NCBI RefSeq assembly: GCF_009617585.1
Contig: NZ_WIXI01000046.1
Span: forward strand, 248,001-312,000
DNA length: 64,000 bases
From: Endobacterium cereale
GTDB taxonomy: Bacteria > Pseudomonadota > Alphaproteobacteria > Rhizobiales > Rhizobiaceae
Direction: 5' to 3'
In this document: one piece after another, positions 7,122-17,627 of the stretch
Position numbering within the stretch: position 1 is the first letter of the stretch
Layout of the letters: every line of letters begins with the position of its first letter
Notes under the pieces: model-generated
The model's input: the letters and a program-made list of their open reading frames with translations, nothing else
The model's database searches: none
What the model was told of the DNA's origin: nothing
Position numbers and translations under genes: made by a program

Positions 7122-10100
7122 TTGCCGATCTCGAAAATTCTTGTTGCCAACCGATCCGAAATTGCCATCCGCGTTTTTCGCGCGGCAAACGAGCTCGGGA
7201 TCAAAACGGTCGCCATCTGGGCAGAAGAAGACAAACTCTCGCTGCACCGTTTCAAGGCGGACGAAAGTTATCAGGTCGGCCGCGGTCCACATCTGGAAAA
7301 AGACCTCGGCCCGATCGAGAGCTACCTGTCGATTTCGGAAGTGATCCGGGTGGCAAAGCTTTCCGGTGCCGATGCGATCCACCCCGGCTACGGTCTGCTT
7401 TCGGAAAGCCCGGAATTCGTCGACGCCTGTGATGCGGCTGGCATCATCTTCATCGGTCCGCGCCCCGATACGATGCGCCAACTCGGCAACAAGGTCGCCG
7501 CCCGCAATCTGGCCATCTCGGTCGGCGTGCCGGTCGTACCGGCCACCGATCCGCTGCCCGATGATCCGGCACAGGTCGCCAAAATGGCCGAAGAAATCGG
7601 TTATCCGGTGATGCTGAAAGCCTCATGGGGCGGCGGTGGACGCGGCATGCGCGCCATTCGTGACCCGAAAGATCTGGCAAGAGAAGTCGTAGAAGCCAAG
7701 CGCGAGGCAAAAGCCGCTTTCGGCAAGGACGAGGTCTATCTGGAAAAGCTGGTCGAAACTGCTCGCCACGTCGAAAGCCAGGTGCTGGGCGACACTCATG
7801 GCAATGTCGTGCATCTGTTCGAGCGCGATTGTTCCATTCAGCGTCGTAACCAGAAGGTCGTGGAGCGGGCACCCGCCCCTTACCTTTCCGAAGCACAGCG
7901 GGCCGAACTGGCCGGTTATTCGCTGAAGATTGCCAAGGCGACCAATTACATCGGCGCCGGCACGGTCGAATACCTCATGGATGCCGAGACCGGCAAATTC
8001 TACTTCATCGAGGTCAATCCGCGCATCCAGGTCGAGCATACGGTTACCGAGGTCGTGACCGGCATCGATATCGTCAAGGCGCAGATCCACATCCTCGAAG
8101 GGTTTGCCATCGGCACGCCGGAATCGGGCGTGCCGGCCCAGGAAAACATCCGCCTGAACGGTCATGCCCTGCAGTGCCGCATCACCACCGAAGACCCGGA
8201 GCAGAATTTTATTCCGGATTACGGCCGCATCACCGCTTATCGCTCGGCGGCCGGTTTCGGCATCCGTCTCGATGGTGGCACCGCTTATACCGGCGCGATC
8301 ATCACTCGTTATTACGATCCGCTACTGGTGAAGGTAACGGCCTCCGGCTCATCGCCGCAGGAGGCGATCAGCCGCATGGACCGCGCATTGCGCGAATTCC
8401 GTATCCGCGGCGTCGCCACCAACCTGACGTTCCTTGAAGCTATCATCGGCCACGAAAAATTCCGCAACAACACCTACACGACGCGGTTCATCGACACGAC
8501 GCCGGAACTGTTCGAGCAGGTCAAGCGCGCAGACCGCGCCACAAAACTTCTGACCTATCTGGCAGACGTGACCGTCAACGGTCACCCAGAAACGAAGGGA
8601 CGGCCGGAGCCTTCGGTCAATGCCGCAAAGCCGGTGCTTCCCTATGTTGATGGCGCCATCCAGAGCGGCACCAAACAGAAGCTCGATGAGCTCGGCCCGA
8701 AAAAGTTTGCCGAGTGGGTGCGCGACCAAAACCGCGTGTTGATCACCGACACGACCATGCGTGACGGCCATCAATCGCTGCTGGCGACCCGTATGCGCAC
8801 CCATGACATTGCCCGTGTTGCCGATGTGTACGCCCGCGCGCTGCCAAATCTGTTTTCGCTGGAATGCTGGGGCGGCGCGACCTTCGACGTGTCCATGCGG
8901 TTCCTCACCGAAGACCCGTGGGAGCGCCTGTCGCTGATACGTGACGGCGCGCCGAACCTGCTTTTGCAGATGCTTCTGCGCGGCGCCAACGGTGTCGGTT
9001 ACAAGAACTATCCCGACAATGTCGTGAAATATTTCGTGCGGCAGGCAGCCAAGGGCGGCATCGATCTTTTCCGCGTGTTCGATTGCCTGAACTGGGTCGA
9101 CAACATGCGCGTATCGATGGATGCGGTGCAGGAGGAGAACAAGCTCTGCGAGGCGGCGATCTGCTATACCGGCGATCTGACCAATGCGGCCCGCCCGAAA
9201 TACGACCTCAAATATTATGTCGCGCTGGCGCAGGAACTGGAAAAGGCCGGCGCCCATATCATCGCGCTCAAGGATATGGCCGGCCTCTTGAAGCCGGCGG
9301 CCGCCAAAATCCTGTTCAAGGCGCTACGTGAAGCAACCTCGCTGCCGATCCATTTCCACACGCATGATACGTCCGGCATTTCAGCCGCCACCGTGCTGGC
9401 CGCCGTGGAAGCCGGTGTCGACGTGGTGGATGCGGCCATGGATGCGCTGTCGGGCAACACCTCGCAGCCCTGCCTCGGTTCGATCGTCGAAGCGCTTTCC
9501 GGCACCGAGCGTGATCCGGGCCTCGATCCCGAATGGATCCGAAAAATCTCGTTCTACTGGGAAGCGGTACGCGGCCAGTACGCCGCGTTCGAAAGCGATC
9601 TGAAGGGTCCGGCTTCGGAAGTCTATCTGCACGAAATGCCGGGCGGCCAGTTCACCAACCTCAAGGAACAGGCGCGCTCGCTGGGTCTCGAAACCAAGTG
9701 GCACAAGGTCGCCCAGACCTATGCCGACGTGAACCAGATGTTCGGCGATATCGTCAAGGTCACGCCGTCCTCCAAGGTGGTCGGCGACATGGCGCTGATG
9801 ATGGTGAGCCAGGACCTCACCGTTGCCGACGTCGAAAACCCGGCCAAGGATATCGCCTTCCCGGATTCGGTCGTTGCCATGCTGAAGGGTGACCTCGGCC
9901 AGCCTCCGGGCGGATGGCCGGAAGCCATCCAGAAAAAGGCATTGAAGGGCGAAAAACCGTTTACCGACGTGCCCGGCTCGCTTCTCGCACCAGCCGATCT
10001 GGACAAGGAACGCAAGGACATCGAGACCAAGCTGGAACGCAAGGTCGACGATTTCGAATTCGCGTCATACCTGATGTATCCAAAAGTCTTCACCGACTTC

Positions 10101-10580
10101 GCGCTGGCCTCGGACACCTATGGTCCGGTCTCCGTCCTGCCGACCCATGCCTATTTCTACGGCATGGCCGATGGCGAGGAATTGCTGGCCGATATCGAGA
10201 AGGGCAAGACGCTGGTCATCGTCAATCAGGCGACCAGCGCGCCGGATGCGCAAGGCATGGTGACGGCGTTTTTCGAACTGAACGGCCAGCCGCGCCGCAT
10301 CAAGGTGCCGGACCGTAACCGCACGTCGGCCAGCGCCGTGCGCCGCAAGGCCGAGGCCGGCAATGCCGCCCACCTCGGCGCGCCGATGCCGGGTGTCGTC
10401 TCGACAGTGGCCGTTTCTGCCGGCCAGACGGTGCAGGCTGGCGACGTGTTGCTCTCCATCGAGGCAATGAAGATGGAAACCGCACTACATGCGGAAAAGG
10501 ACGGCACGATCGCCGAAGTGCTGGTGAAAGCCGGCGACCAGATCGACGCCAAGGATCTGCTGATTGTTTACGGCGGTTGA
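7122..10580 (+). CDS. pyc: Pyruvate carboxylase
   Basis: The protein (1152 residues) converts pyruvate, bicarbonate and ATP to oxaloacetate. It has a biotin carboxylase domain with the Gly-rich ATP-grasp loop KASWGGGGRGMR, a carboxyltransferase barrel with TDTTMRDGHQS (about residue 543), and a biotinyl domain with the EAMKMET site, lysine 1117. Size and sequence closely follow Rhizobium etli pyruvate carboxylase (1154 residues, from memory). The frame opens at 7047, but the family N-terminus (PISKILVANRSEIAIR) starts at TTG 7122, with GGGAGA at 7111-7116, so TTG 7122 is chosen. The gene is free-standing: the next gene is convergent. Confidence 0.96.
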   Translation: MPISKILVANRSEIAIRVFRAANELGIKTVAIWAEEDKLSLHRFKADESYQVGRGPHLEKDLGPIESYLSISEVIRVAKLSGADAIHPGYGLLSESPEFVDACDAAGIIFIGPRPDTMRQLGNKVAARNLAISVGVPVVPATDPLPDDPAQVAKMAEEIGYPVMLKASWGGGGRGMRAIRDPKDLAREVVEAKREAKAAFGKDEVYLEKLVETARHVESQVLGDTHGNVVHLFERDCSIQRRNQKVVERAPAPYLSEAQRAELAGYSLKIAKATNYIGAGTVEYLMDAETGKFYFIEVNPRIQVEHTVTEVVTGIDIVKAQIHILEGFAIGTPESGVPAQENIRLNGHALQCRITTEDPEQNFIPDYGRITAYRSAAGFGIRLDGGTAYTGAIITRYYDPLLVKVTASGSSPQEAISRMDRALREFRIRGVATNLTFLEAIIGHEKFRNNTYTTRFIDTTPELFEQVKRADRATKLLTYLADVTVNGHPETKGRPEPSVNAAKPVLPYVDGAIQSGTKQKLDELGPKKFAEWVRDQNRVLITDTTMRDGHQSLLATRMRTHDIARVADVYARALPNLFSLECWGGATFDVSMRFLTEDPWERLSLIRDGAPNLLLQMLLRGANGVGYKNYPDNVVKYFVRQAAKGGIDLFRVFDCLNWVDNMRVSMDAVQEENKLCEAAICYTGDLTNAARPKYDLKYYVALAQELEKAGAHIIALKDMAGLLKPAAAKILFKALREATSLPIHFHTHDTSGISAATVLAAVEAGVDVVDAAMDALSGNTSQPCLGSIVEALSGTERDPGLDPEWIRKISFYWEAVRGQYAAFESDLKGPASEVYLHEMPGGQFTNLKEQARSLGLETKWHKVAQTYADVNQMFGDIVKVTPSSKVVGDMALMMVSQDLTVADVENPAKDIAFPDSVVAMLKGDLGQPPGGWPEAIQKKALKGEKPFTDVPGSLLAPADLDKERKDIETKLERKVDDFEFASYLMYPKVFTDFALASDTYGPVSVLPTHAYFYGMADGEELLADIEKGKTLVIVNQATSAPDAQGMVTAFFELNGQPRRIKVPDRNRTSASAVRRKAEAGNAAHLGAPMPGVVSTVAVSAGQTVQAGDVLLSIEAMKMETALHAEKDGTIAEVLVKAGDQIDAKDLLIVYGG

Positions 10581-10595
10581 TTGACGAATACCGGG

Positions 10596-10614
10596 CGCCT
10601 GAAAAACTCAGGCG
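10596..10614. terminator. Weak hairpin between pyc and the convergent EamA gene
   Basis: A perfect 7-bp stem CGCCTGA/TCAGGCG around AAAAC, overlapping the stop codon of the minus-strand gene. There is no T tract on either side, so termination here is uncertain. Confidence 0.35.
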
Positions 10615-11534
10615 TCCGTTGCCTCATCCGGCTTGCCGAGGCGATAACGCCGTGCCGCCAACCGCTCGGACGATACGATGAGCAGGCCGGCGCAAAAAAT
10701 CAGCAGGGCACCATAGGCCACGTTGCTGGCCGGGATGTCCTGCCAGATGACGTAACCGAGCACGAAAGCCCAGATCAGCGACGAATATTCAAACGGCGCC
10801 AGCACCGAGACCGGCGCGCGCCGCATCGCTTCGAACAGCGCCGCCTGCGCCGTGCCACCGAGCAGTCCGACCAGCAACAGAAGTACGCCGCCTGAAAGAT
10901 CGACCGGCTTCCAGTGATAGATCGCCATGACGCAGGTCATCAGCACAAAAAATGCGTTGGTCAGCGTCATCTGCACCAGCGTCGATTCACTCATCGCCGT
11001 CTTACGCAGCAGCACGCTTGCGCCCGCCCAGAGGATAGCAGCCAGAAGCGCCAGACCAACCGGTATCGAGATGGTCAGCCCCACGGGATTGGCAGCAATC
11101 AACACGCCGACGAAACCGAGAATGATCGCGGCCCAACGCACAGGCGGTACTTTTTCATGCAGGATCGGGATGGCCAGCAGCGTCGCGACGACTGGAGCGG
11201 CATAATAGATGGTAGTCAGTTCGGCGAGCTGCAGCGATTTCGCCGCCGTGTAATAGGCGAACCACGCGCCCAGCAGAAACAGGCTGCGCACCGCCATCGG
11301 CTTCATCACCGGCGTGCGGATGACCCGCCCGACAAACCCGCGCCCACCGATGATCAGGCAGGCGATCAGGATCGTCATGCTGCGGAAAAACAGGATCTGC
11401 CAGACACTGACATCGGCCACCAGAAGCTTGACCACCGCATCGTGCAGCGTGAACACGAAATAGGACAGGCTGACGAAAAGAATGCCGCTGGCTGTGCTGG
11501 ATTTCAAAGGATTACGCCCGGTGGCGCCTCGCAT
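10608..11534 (-). CDS. EamA/DMT-family inner-membrane transporter
   Basis: A 308-residue hydrophobic protein with about ten predicted membrane segments in two similar halves, the layout of the drug/metabolite transporter (EamA, RhaT-like) superfamily. The first half ends near IPVGLALLAAILWAGASVLL; the second EamA repeat includes PFEYSSLIWAFVLGYVIWQD. The substrate cannot be read from the sequence; relatives export amino acids, purines or other metabolites. It is convergent with pyc and divergent from the MFS gene that follows. Confidence 0.88.
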   Translation of the reverse strand: MRGATGRNPLKSSTASGILFVSLSYFVFTLHDAVVKLLVADVSVWQILFFRSMTILIACLIIGGRGFVGRVIRTPVMKPMAVRSLFLLGAWFAYYTAAKSLQLAELTTIYYAAPVVATLLAIPILHEKVPPVRWAAIILGFVGVLIAANPVGLTISIPVGLALLAAILWAGASVLLRKTAMSESTLVQMTLTNAFFVLMTCVMAIYHWKPVDLSGGVLLLLVGLLGGTAQAALFEAMRRAPVSVLAPFEYSSLIWAFVLGYVIWQDIPASNVAYGALLIFCAGLLIVSSERLAARRYRLGKPDEATDA

Positions 11535-11619
11535 GGTTGCAGGCTCTGCGCTTTAGGGTATTTCAGAAGGAATGCAATCGGGATTCTGCTTCGCCCGAAA
11601 AAGCTGTTTGGGAGGACAG

Positions 11620-12798
11620 ATGGATACCAGATCGAAAACCGCCAGACCTGCCGTGACACGTGAACGAATCGGTGTCGCCCTCCTCTTCCTGATGAACGGC
11701 TTTCTGATCGGTGCCTGGGCTCCCAAAATCCCGGAATTCGCGACGCGTCTCGGCCTCGATGAGGCAAAGCTGGGTGTGATGATCCTGCTGTTCGGCCTCG
11801 GATCGTTGGTGATGATGCCGATCGCCGGCAGCCAGATCGCAAGGTTCGGTTCCAGCACTGTCACCCGTTTTGCCGCCGTGCTGCTCACCCCCTGCCTCAT
11901 CTACCTGACTTTTGTCGGTAATGTCTGGCTTGGCGGTGCCGCCATCTTTCTGTTCGGCGGGCTGATCGGCGCCATGGATGTGGCGATGAACGCCAATGCG
12001 GTTTCGGTGGAGCGCCATATGCGCCGCGCCATCATGTCGTCCTGCCACGCCTTCTGGAGCCTCGGAGGCCTGATCGGCTCGGCCACCGGCGGTTTCCTGA
12101 TCGATCACATGGGCGTCGGCCCACATGCCATTCTGGCAACGGTTGCGGCCGGCCTGATGGTGGCCGCTGCCTGGCCGCTGGTTTTTCATGACGCACCACA
12201 TCCCGACGAAGACGCTTCCAGCCGTCCGCGCGGGCTTCCAAAATCGCCGCTGCCTTGGCTGATCGGCATACTCGCCCTGTTCTGCATGATCCCGGAGGGG
12301 GCCATCCTCGACTGGGGCGCACTTTACCTGCGCAATGAGCTCGGCGCATCGGCGACCCTTTCCGGCTTCGCCTTCGCCGCCTTCTCGCTCACCATGGCGG
12401 TGATGCGTTTTGCCGGCGATCTGATCCGCGACCGTTTTGGCGCGGTGAAAACGCTGCGCAGTTGCGCGGCCATTGCCATCATCGGCCTGATGATCATCGG
12501 CTTTGCGGGCAATTCGACGATCGCCATCATCGGCTTTGCGCTGTGCGGCATCGGCATTTCCAACATCGTTCCGATCGCCTTTTCCGCCGCTGGTAACCTG
12601 CCGGGCATGGCACTTGGCGTTGGCCTCTCCATCGTCACCACGATGGGTTATTCCGGCATCCTGGTGGCGCCGTCAGCCATCGGCTTCATCGCCCGCCATA
12701 CCGGGCTTGGCATCATTTTTGTCGGGCTTTCGGTGCTGATCGTCATTGCCATGGCGTTTTCGTCGCTCGCCCGCCATGCGGATAACGCACATCACTGA
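11620..12798 (+). CDS. MFS transporter
   Basis: A 392-residue membrane protein of the major facilitator superfamily with about twelve hydrophobic segments. The first segment is [20 protein letters not shown]; the early pattern resembles the YbjJ-like subgroup of sugar/drug efflux carriers. The frame is open from 11572, but ATG 11620 has GGGAGG at 11610-11615 and gives the usual short N-terminus, so it is chosen. The substrate is unknown. It is divergent from the EamA gene with 85 bp between the starts, and 119 bp upstream of ispG on the same strand. Confidence 0.88.
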   Translation: MDTRSKTARPAVTRERIGVALLFLMNGFLIGAWAPKIPEFATRLGLDEAKLGVMILLFGLGSLVMMPIAGSQIARFGSSTVTRFAAVLLTPCLIYLTFVGNVWLGGAAIFLFGGLIGAMDVAMNANAVSVERHMRRAIMSSCHAFWSLGGLIGSATGGFLIDHMGVGPHAILATVAAGLMVAAAWPLVFHDAPHPDEDASSRPRGLPKSPLPWLIGILALFCMIPEGAILDWGALYLRNELGASATLSGFAFAAFSLTMAVMRFAGDLIRDRFGAVKTLRSCAAIAIIGLMIIGFAGNSTIAIIGFALCGIGISNIVPIAFSAAGNLPGMALGVGLSIVTTMGYSGILVAPSAIGFIARHTGLGIIFVGLSVLIVIAMAFSSLARHADNAHH

Positions 12799-12917
12799 CG
12801 CAACGGGAAGGCTCGCGGAGTGACACGGAACGGAGTAAAGTGACGCCCTCGCAGGTTGACAAGGCGCATGCCATGATCCACCTGAGTGGTCCAACAGCCA
12901 AGGTACCGAGACGTTTG

Positions 12918-14168
12918 ATGTCCTCACCCATCGATTTTGATCCAAAACCCCGTCGCGCCACTGTTGCAGTCGATGTTGGTGGCGTGATCGTCGGCGGCGG
13001 CGCGCCCGTTGTCGTCCAGTCCATGACCAATACCGACACCGCCGATATCGATGCGACGGTCGCGCAGGTGGCTGCCCTCTTCAAGGCCGGCTCGGAAATG
13101 GTGCGCATCACCGTCGACCGCGACGAGAGCGCTGCCGCCGTACCAAAGGTACGCGAGCGCCTGCTGCGTCTCGGCATGGACGTGCCGTTGATCGGCGATT
13201 TCCACTATATCGGCCACAAGCTGCTCGCAGACCATCCGGCCTGCGCCGAGGCGCTGGCAAAGTACCGTATCAATCCGGGCAATGTCGGATTCAAGGACAA
13301 GAAGGACAAACAGTTCGCCGATATCATCGAGATGGCGATCCGCTACGACAAGCCAGTGCGCATCGGCGTCAATTGGGGTTCGCTCGATCAGGATCTCTTG
13401 ACGACGTTGATGGACCGCAATTCCGAACAGGGTTCGCCGCTGTCCGCCCGTCAGGTCATGCATGAAGCGATCGTGCAGTCGGCGCTGATCTCGGCGGAGC
13501 TTGCTGAATCGATCGGCCTGCCGCGCAACCGCATCATTCTTTCTGCCAAGGTCAGCCAGGTGCAGGACCTGATCGCCTGTTATTCGATGCTGGCCGAACG
13601 CTCCAACCATGCGCTTCATCTCGGCCTCACCGAGGCAGGCATGGGTTCCAAGGGCATCGTCGCCTCGTCGGCTGCCATGGGTTACGTCCTCCAACACGGC
13701 ATCGGCGACACCATTCGCGTTTCGCTGACGCCAGAGCCGAACGGCGACCGCACCAAGGAAGTGCAGGTTGCCCAGGAAATCCTGCAGGTCATGGGTTTCC
13801 GCCAGTTCATTCCTGTTGTCGCGGCGTGTCCCGGCTGCGGTCGAACCACGTCGACCGTGTTTCAGGAACTCGCGCAGAACATCCAGAACGACATCCGCAA
13901 GAACATGCCGATCTGGCGTGAAAAATATCCGGGTGTCGAGGCGCTGAACGTTGCCGTCATGGGCTGCATCGTCAACGGGCCCGGCGAAAGCAAACATGCC
14001 GATATCGGCATTTCGCTGCCCGGCACCGGCGAAAGCCCGGCCGCACCGATCTTCATCGACGGCAAGAAGGCGATGACCCTTCGCGGCCCCAACATTGCCG
14101 CCGATTTCGAAAAGCTGGTGATCGATTACATCGAGAACCGTTTTGGCCAGAAGACGGCTGCCGAGTAA
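12918..14168 (+). CDS. ispG: 4-hydroxy-3-methylbut-2-en-1-yl diphosphate synthase IspG (GcpE)
   Basis: IspG reduces 2-C-methyl-erythritol-2,4-cyclodiphosphate to HMBPP in the MEP isoprenoid pathway, using a 4Fe-4S cluster. The protein is 416 residues from this start. It has the TIM-barrel signature [17 protein letters not shown], the [17 protein letters not shown] stretch, and cluster cysteines in ACPGCGRTT and GCIVNGPGE. Related rhizobial proteins begin at MSSP, here ATG 12918. A GTG at 12840 with GGAG before it would add 26 residues and remains possible. Together with ispA nearby it places two isoprenoid genes within 4 kb. Confidence 0.94.
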   Translation: MSSPIDFDPKPRRATVAVDVGGVIVGGGAPVVVQSMTNTDTADIDATVAQVAALFKAGSEMVRITVDRDESAAAVPKVRERLLRLGMDVPLIGDFHYIGHKLLADHPACAEALAKYRINPGNVGFKDKKDKQFADIIEMAIRYDKPVRIGVNWGSLDQDLLTTLMDRNSEQGSPLSARQVMHEAIVQSALISAELAESIGLPRNRIILSAKVSQVQDLIACYSMLAERSNHALHLGLTEAGMGSKGIVASSAAMGYVLQHGIGDTIRVSLTPEPNGDRTKEVQVAQEILQVMGFRQFIPVVAACPGCGRTTSTVFQELAQNIQNDIRKNMPIWREKYPGVEALNVAVMGCIVNGPGESKHADIGISLPGTGESPAAPIFIDGKKAMTLRGPNIAADFEKLVIDYIENRFGQKTAAE

Positions 14169-14306
14169 TCTCCGCAAGCACATGAAAACTGGCTGTCGGC
14201 AGGCCGTCACCGCACCGACAGTCGATCACTTATCCGTTCATTCGTCGTTTCGCCGCATTTTGTGGTAAAGGGAAAACCATCTCAGACGACGGGGACTACG
14301 ATTCGA

Positions 14307-14966
14307 ATGCTGAAGAAGTTTGCTATCGCCGCGCTTGCCGCGACGTTTCTTTCCGCCTGCACCACCACCGATCCGTATACGGGTGAGCAAAAGACCTCGA
14401 ACATGGCAGGTGGCGCTGCCATCGGCGCCGGTCTCGGCGCGCTGGGTGGCCTCGTGGTCGGCGGCGGCAACAAGGGCCGCAATGCGCTGATCGGCGCTGC
14501 CATCGGCGGTCTGGCCGGCGGTGCGATCGGCAATTACATGGACAACCAGGAAGCCGAACTGCGCCGCGAGCTGCAGGGCACCGGTGTATCCGTCACCCGC
14601 CAGGGCGACCGCATCATCCTCAACATGCCGTCCAACATCACCTTTGCCACCGATCAGGATCAGGTGATCCCGCCATTCTACCGGACGTTGGATTCGGTCG
14701 CGATCGTGCTCAACAAGTTTGGCAAGACCTATATCGATATCAACGGCCATACGGATTCGACCGGCAGCCTGCAGCATAACCAGGGGCTTTCCGAGCGTCG
14801 CGCTGCTTCTGTCGCCAACTATCTCGGCGGCCGTGGTATCGATCAGCGCCGTATCTCGACAATGGGCTTTGGCCCGTCGCAGCCAATCGCCACCAACGCG
14901 ACGCCGGATGGCCGCGCCCAGAACCGCCGCGTTGAAGTGGCAATCGCCCCGATCGAACAGAACTGA
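14307..14966 (+). CDS. OmpA-family lipoprotein with glycine zipper (YiaD-like)
   Basis: The 219-residue product starts with a lipoprotein signal peptide ending in the lipobox LSAC (Cys18). A Gly/Ala-rich zipper (about 32-80) comes next, and then an OmpA-like peptidoglycan-binding domain with DINGHTDSTGS and NRRVEVAIAP. It is probably anchored in the outer membrane by lipid and contacts peptidoglycan. The frame continues 15 codons upstream to 14262, but the signal peptide starts at ATG 14307 (MLKKFAIAALA). A strong terminator follows at 14995-15035, so it is likely a single-gene unit after ispG. Confidence 0.92.
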   Translation: MLKKFAIAALAATFLSACTTTDPYTGEQKTSNMAGGAAIGAGLGALGGLVVGGGNKGRNALIGAAIGGLAGGAIGNYMDNQEAELRRELQGTGVSVTRQGDRIILNMPSNITFATDQDQVIPPFYRTLDSVAIVLNKFGKTYIDINGHTDSTGSLQHNQGLSERRAASVANYLGGRGIDQRRISTMGFGPSQPIATNATPDGRAQNRRVEVAIAPIEQN

Positions 14967-14994
14967 TCGCCGAACGACACTCGGACGAATATCA

Positions 14995-15035
14995 ACGGCC
15001 TCGCATCCATCCGGCATGCGGGGCCGTTTTCTTTT
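14995..15035 (+). terminator. Intrinsic terminator after the OmpA-like gene
   Basis: A two-part stem, ACGGCC/GGCCGT closing CGCAT/ATGCG, is followed by TTTTCTTTT. It lies 30 bp past the stop. Confidence 0.8.
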
Positions 15036-15044
15036 GCGGCCACG

Positions 15045-15686
15045 TCAGATGCGGCTGGTCAGCAGCTTGATACCCGCGACACTATAAAAGACGGCCATCG
15101 TGCCCTCTATCCAGCGCCGGGCGGACTTGTAAACACGCAGCGCATGCCGGGTCGAAAACAGCAATGCGTAACCCATGAAAATCAGAAAACTCGAGGTGCA
15201 GCAGATGCCGACGATCAGCATGATTGCAGAGGGCGGTGCATTGGCCGGCAGGCCGAGCGAAATGATCGCCAGCCAACCGAAGATCGCCTTCGGATTTGTG
15301 ACATGGATCGCATAACCGCGCAGCCATAACTGTTTTGCCGTGTAATTCACCTTGGCAGCATTCACCGCCATCTCGGCATCCGGCTTGCGGGCTGATCTAT
15401 ATGCCTTCCAGGCGAGATAGATCAGATAGAGCCCGCCCAGCACTTTCATGATTTCCAGTGCAATCGCATAGGTGCGCAGCAGGGCCGCAAGGCCAAGGGC
15501 GGCGCAACAGGCCCAGGTCAACGAACCGCAAAAGATGCCGAGAGCGATGATGATGCCGGCACGCCGCCCCTGCGAGATAGCGGCGCCGATGATGGCGAAG
15601 TTGGCCGGACCGGGACTGAGGACGGCAATCAGATAGGCCACATAGGCCGGCCAGATATAGGGCAGGTAGGTAAAAACATCCGGCAT
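15045..15686 (-). CDS. LysE/RhtB-family amino-acid exporter
   Basis: A 213-residue protein with about six membrane segments. It carries the family signature near the N-terminus, LSPGPANFAIIGAAISQGRR, and the mid-protein HVTNPKAIFGWLAI. LysE/RhtB proteins export amino acids or homoserine lactone-like compounds; the substrate here is unknown. The frame is open to 15794, but ATG 15686 has GGGGAGGA 6 nt upstream and gives the expected short N-terminus. It follows ispA on the same strand after 46 bp and may be co-transcribed with it. Confidence 0.9.
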   Translation of the reverse strand: MPDVFTYLPYIWPAYVAYLIAVLSPGPANFAIIGAAISQGRRAGIIIALGIFCGSLTWACCAALGLAALLRTYAIALEIMKVLGGLYLIYLAWKAYRSARKPDAEMAVNAAKVNYTAKQLWLRGYAIHVTNPKAIFGWLAIISLGLPANAPPSAIMLIVGICCTSSFLIFMGYALLFSTRHALRVYKSARRWIEGTMAVFYSVAGIKLLTSRI

Positions 15687-15732
15687 GCAATCCTCCCCGG
15701 CAGGTTGGGGAGCGTGCCTGGCCCCAAACCCG

Positions 15733-16659
15733 TTAGCTCTTGCGGTCTGCGATGAAGCGCGCCGCCTGCCGCAATATGGCAGCCTTTTCTCCATAGGGCG
15801 AGAGCAGGTTTTCGGCCTCTTCCGTCAGCGCATCCAGACGCTTTTCCGCCCATTCGGTGCCGTGCAAGGCCACCAGCGTTCCCTTGCCGCGACCGGCGTC
15901 CTTGCCGGTTGCCTTGCCAAGCGTGGCGGCATCCGAGGTGACGTCGAGAAGATCGTCGGCCAGCTGAAAGGAAAGCCCGACGGTCTCGCCGAATTTGCGC
16001 ATAGTCTGCCGGTCGGCTGCACTGGCGCCAGCGGCGATAGCTCCGGCCTCGCAGGCAAAACGCAGGAGGGCGCCGGTCTTCATCGCCTGCAGAGTGACGA
16101 TATCCGCCTCGTTCGGATGGGTCTTTTCGGCTTCGATATCGAGAACCTGACCACCGACCATGCCGCCCATGCCGGCGGCACGTGACAGGGCAAGCACAAG
16201 CTCGATCTTCTGACGGTCGGAAAAATCGGTTTCAGGTGCCGCGATGATATCGAATGCGTAGGTCAGAAGTGCGTCCCCGGCGAGGATGGCCGTCGCCTCG
16301 TCATAGGCCTTGTGCACGGTCGGCTGGCCGCGACGCAGATCGTCGTCGTCCATGGCCGGCAGATCATCGTGGATCAGAGAATAACAATGCAGGCATTCCA
16401 GCGCCACGCCGACGCGCAGCGCCGCAGCGGCATTGCCACCCAGCATGGCTGCCGTTTCACGCACCAGAAAGGGTCGCAGGCGCTTGCCGCCGTTCAACGT
16501 GCCGTGACGCATGGCGGCGAGCAGGTTCGATGGTCGTACCGTCTCGTCCGCCAGCGCATCACCGTTCAGCATGGCCACGAGGGCCGCCTGCGTTTCCGCC
16601 GCGCTGTCACGCAGGCGTTTTTCGAAGACGGCGGCGGAATGGCTGGTCTCTGAGGTCAT
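15733..16659 (-). CDS. ispA: Polyprenyl synthetase (farnesyl/geranyl diphosphate synthase, IspA type)
   Basis: A 308-residue short-chain trans-prenyl diphosphate synthase, condensing IPP with DMAPP/GPP in the cytoplasm. Both Asp-rich metal sites are present: the first (FARM) in [15 protein letters not shown], with the longer spacing typical of bacterial IspA, and the second in FQLADDLLD. The motif GGKRLRP binds IPP. Length matches bacterial FPP synthases (about 300). It is divergent from mtgA and upstream of a LysE exporter on the same strand. Confidence 0.93.
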   Translation of the reverse strand: MTSETSHSAAVFEKRLRDSAAETQAALVAMLNGDALADETVRPSNLLAAMRHGTLNGGKRLRPFLVRETAAMLGGNAAAALRVGVALECLHCYSLIHDDLPAMDDDDLRRGQPTVHKAYDEATAILAGDALLTYAFDIIAAPETDFSDRQKIELVLALSRAAGMGGMVGGQVLDIEAEKTHPNEADIVTLQAMKTGALLRFACEAGAIAAGASAADRQTMRKFGETVGLSFQLADDLLDVTSDAATLGKATGKDAGRGKGTLVALHGTEWAEKRLDALTEEAENLLSPYGEKAAILRQAARFIADRKS

Positions 16660-16850
16660 GGGCGCTATCTGACATGCGACAATTGCGCTGGCAATGTCAT
16701 ATTCCGATCACCGTTAGTTTTACGGGCATGACCGGAGCGGACGACTGGTTTTTGAGCGGCTTGGGCGCTAGAACGGGCGATAGGCGACAAATGAGTGCGA
16801 TCTTGGACATCAGCCCGGTCGAACAACATGACAGGAAAGAGGAGCAGCCA

Positions 16851-17555
16851 GTGGCGAGATCCCGTCACAGGCGGATGCTTTCATCCCCCTTTGTCCGACA
16901 CGCGGTGCTCGTCATCGCGGCGTTTCTGATCCTCCCCTATTTTCTCGTCGTCCTTTACGCCATACCGTTCATCCGCCCGATCTCGACACTGATGATCGCT
17001 GATCTGGCAATGCTGCGCGGTTACGACCGTCAATGGACCTCTTTCGAGGATATTTCGCCGAACCTCGTGCGCTCGGTGATGATGTCGGAAGACGGCCAGT
17101 TCTGCGCCCATGGCGGTGTGGACTGGAACCAGATGCGCGGCGTGGTTCAGGATGCGCTGGACGGCTCATCCACCCGCGGTGCCAGCACCATTCCCATGCA
17201 GACGGTAAAGAACCTGTTTTTGTGGAATGGCCGGTCCTTCCTGCGCAAGGGGCTGGAAATGCCGCTGGCGTTGTGGGCAGATTTCGTCTGGTCGAAAGAG
17301 CGGATGATGGAAATCTATCTCAACGTCGCCGAGATGGGGCCCCAGACCTATGGCGCCAATGCGGCGGCCCAGCGACACTTCAAGACCTCGGCCTCGAAAC
17401 TCAGCCGGCGTCAGGCTGCCCTTCTCGCCGTATCATTGCCGAACCCGATCATCCGTGTGGCCAGCAAGCCTGGCCGTGGCATGCAGCGGCTCGCCTCTGT
17501 CGTTGAGCGTCGCGCGCAAGGTGCCGGCGATTACATCACCTGCCTTTATAGATAG
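16851..17555 (+). CDS. mtgA: Monofunctional peptidoglycan glycosyltransferase MtgA
   Basis: The 234-residue product has one N-terminal membrane helix ([20 protein letters not shown]) and a GT51 domain. The catalytic motif is [14 protein letters not shown], and further GT51 boxes [25 protein letters not shown] and [15 protein letters not shown] are intact. It polymerises lipid II into glycan strands and has no transpeptidase domain. The frame stays open far upstream to 16254, but that part lies antisense to ispA. GTG 16851 with AAGAGGAG at 16837-16844 fits the family length. ATG 16791 is an alternative without a ribosome binding site. Confidence 0.9.
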   Translation: MARSRHRRMLSSPFVRHAVLVIAAFLILPYFLVVLYAIPFIRPISTLMIADLAMLRGYDRQWTSFEDISPNLVRSVMMSEDGQFCAHGGVDWNQMRGVVQDALDGSSTRGASTIPMQTVKNLFLWNGRSFLRKGLEMPLALWADFVWSKERMMEIYLNVAEMGPQTYGANAAAQRHFKTSASKLSRRQAALLAVSLPNPIIRVASKPGRGMQRLASVVERRAQGAGDYITCLYR

Positions 17556-17627
17556 GTTCTCAGGATTTCATTGGTCACGACAGCAACCTGCCACTAGGTT
17601 GTCCTCAGCACCAATGGAGATCCCGGC

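Noticed and set aside
14193..14222. Hairpin CTGTCGG/CCGACAG after ispG
   Set aside because: The loop is 15 nt and no T tract follows; termination is not supported.
16254..16850. N-terminal extension of mtgA
   Set aside because: It is mainly antisense to ispA and Arg/Pro-rich noise; GTG 16851 has AAGAGGAG and gives the family length.
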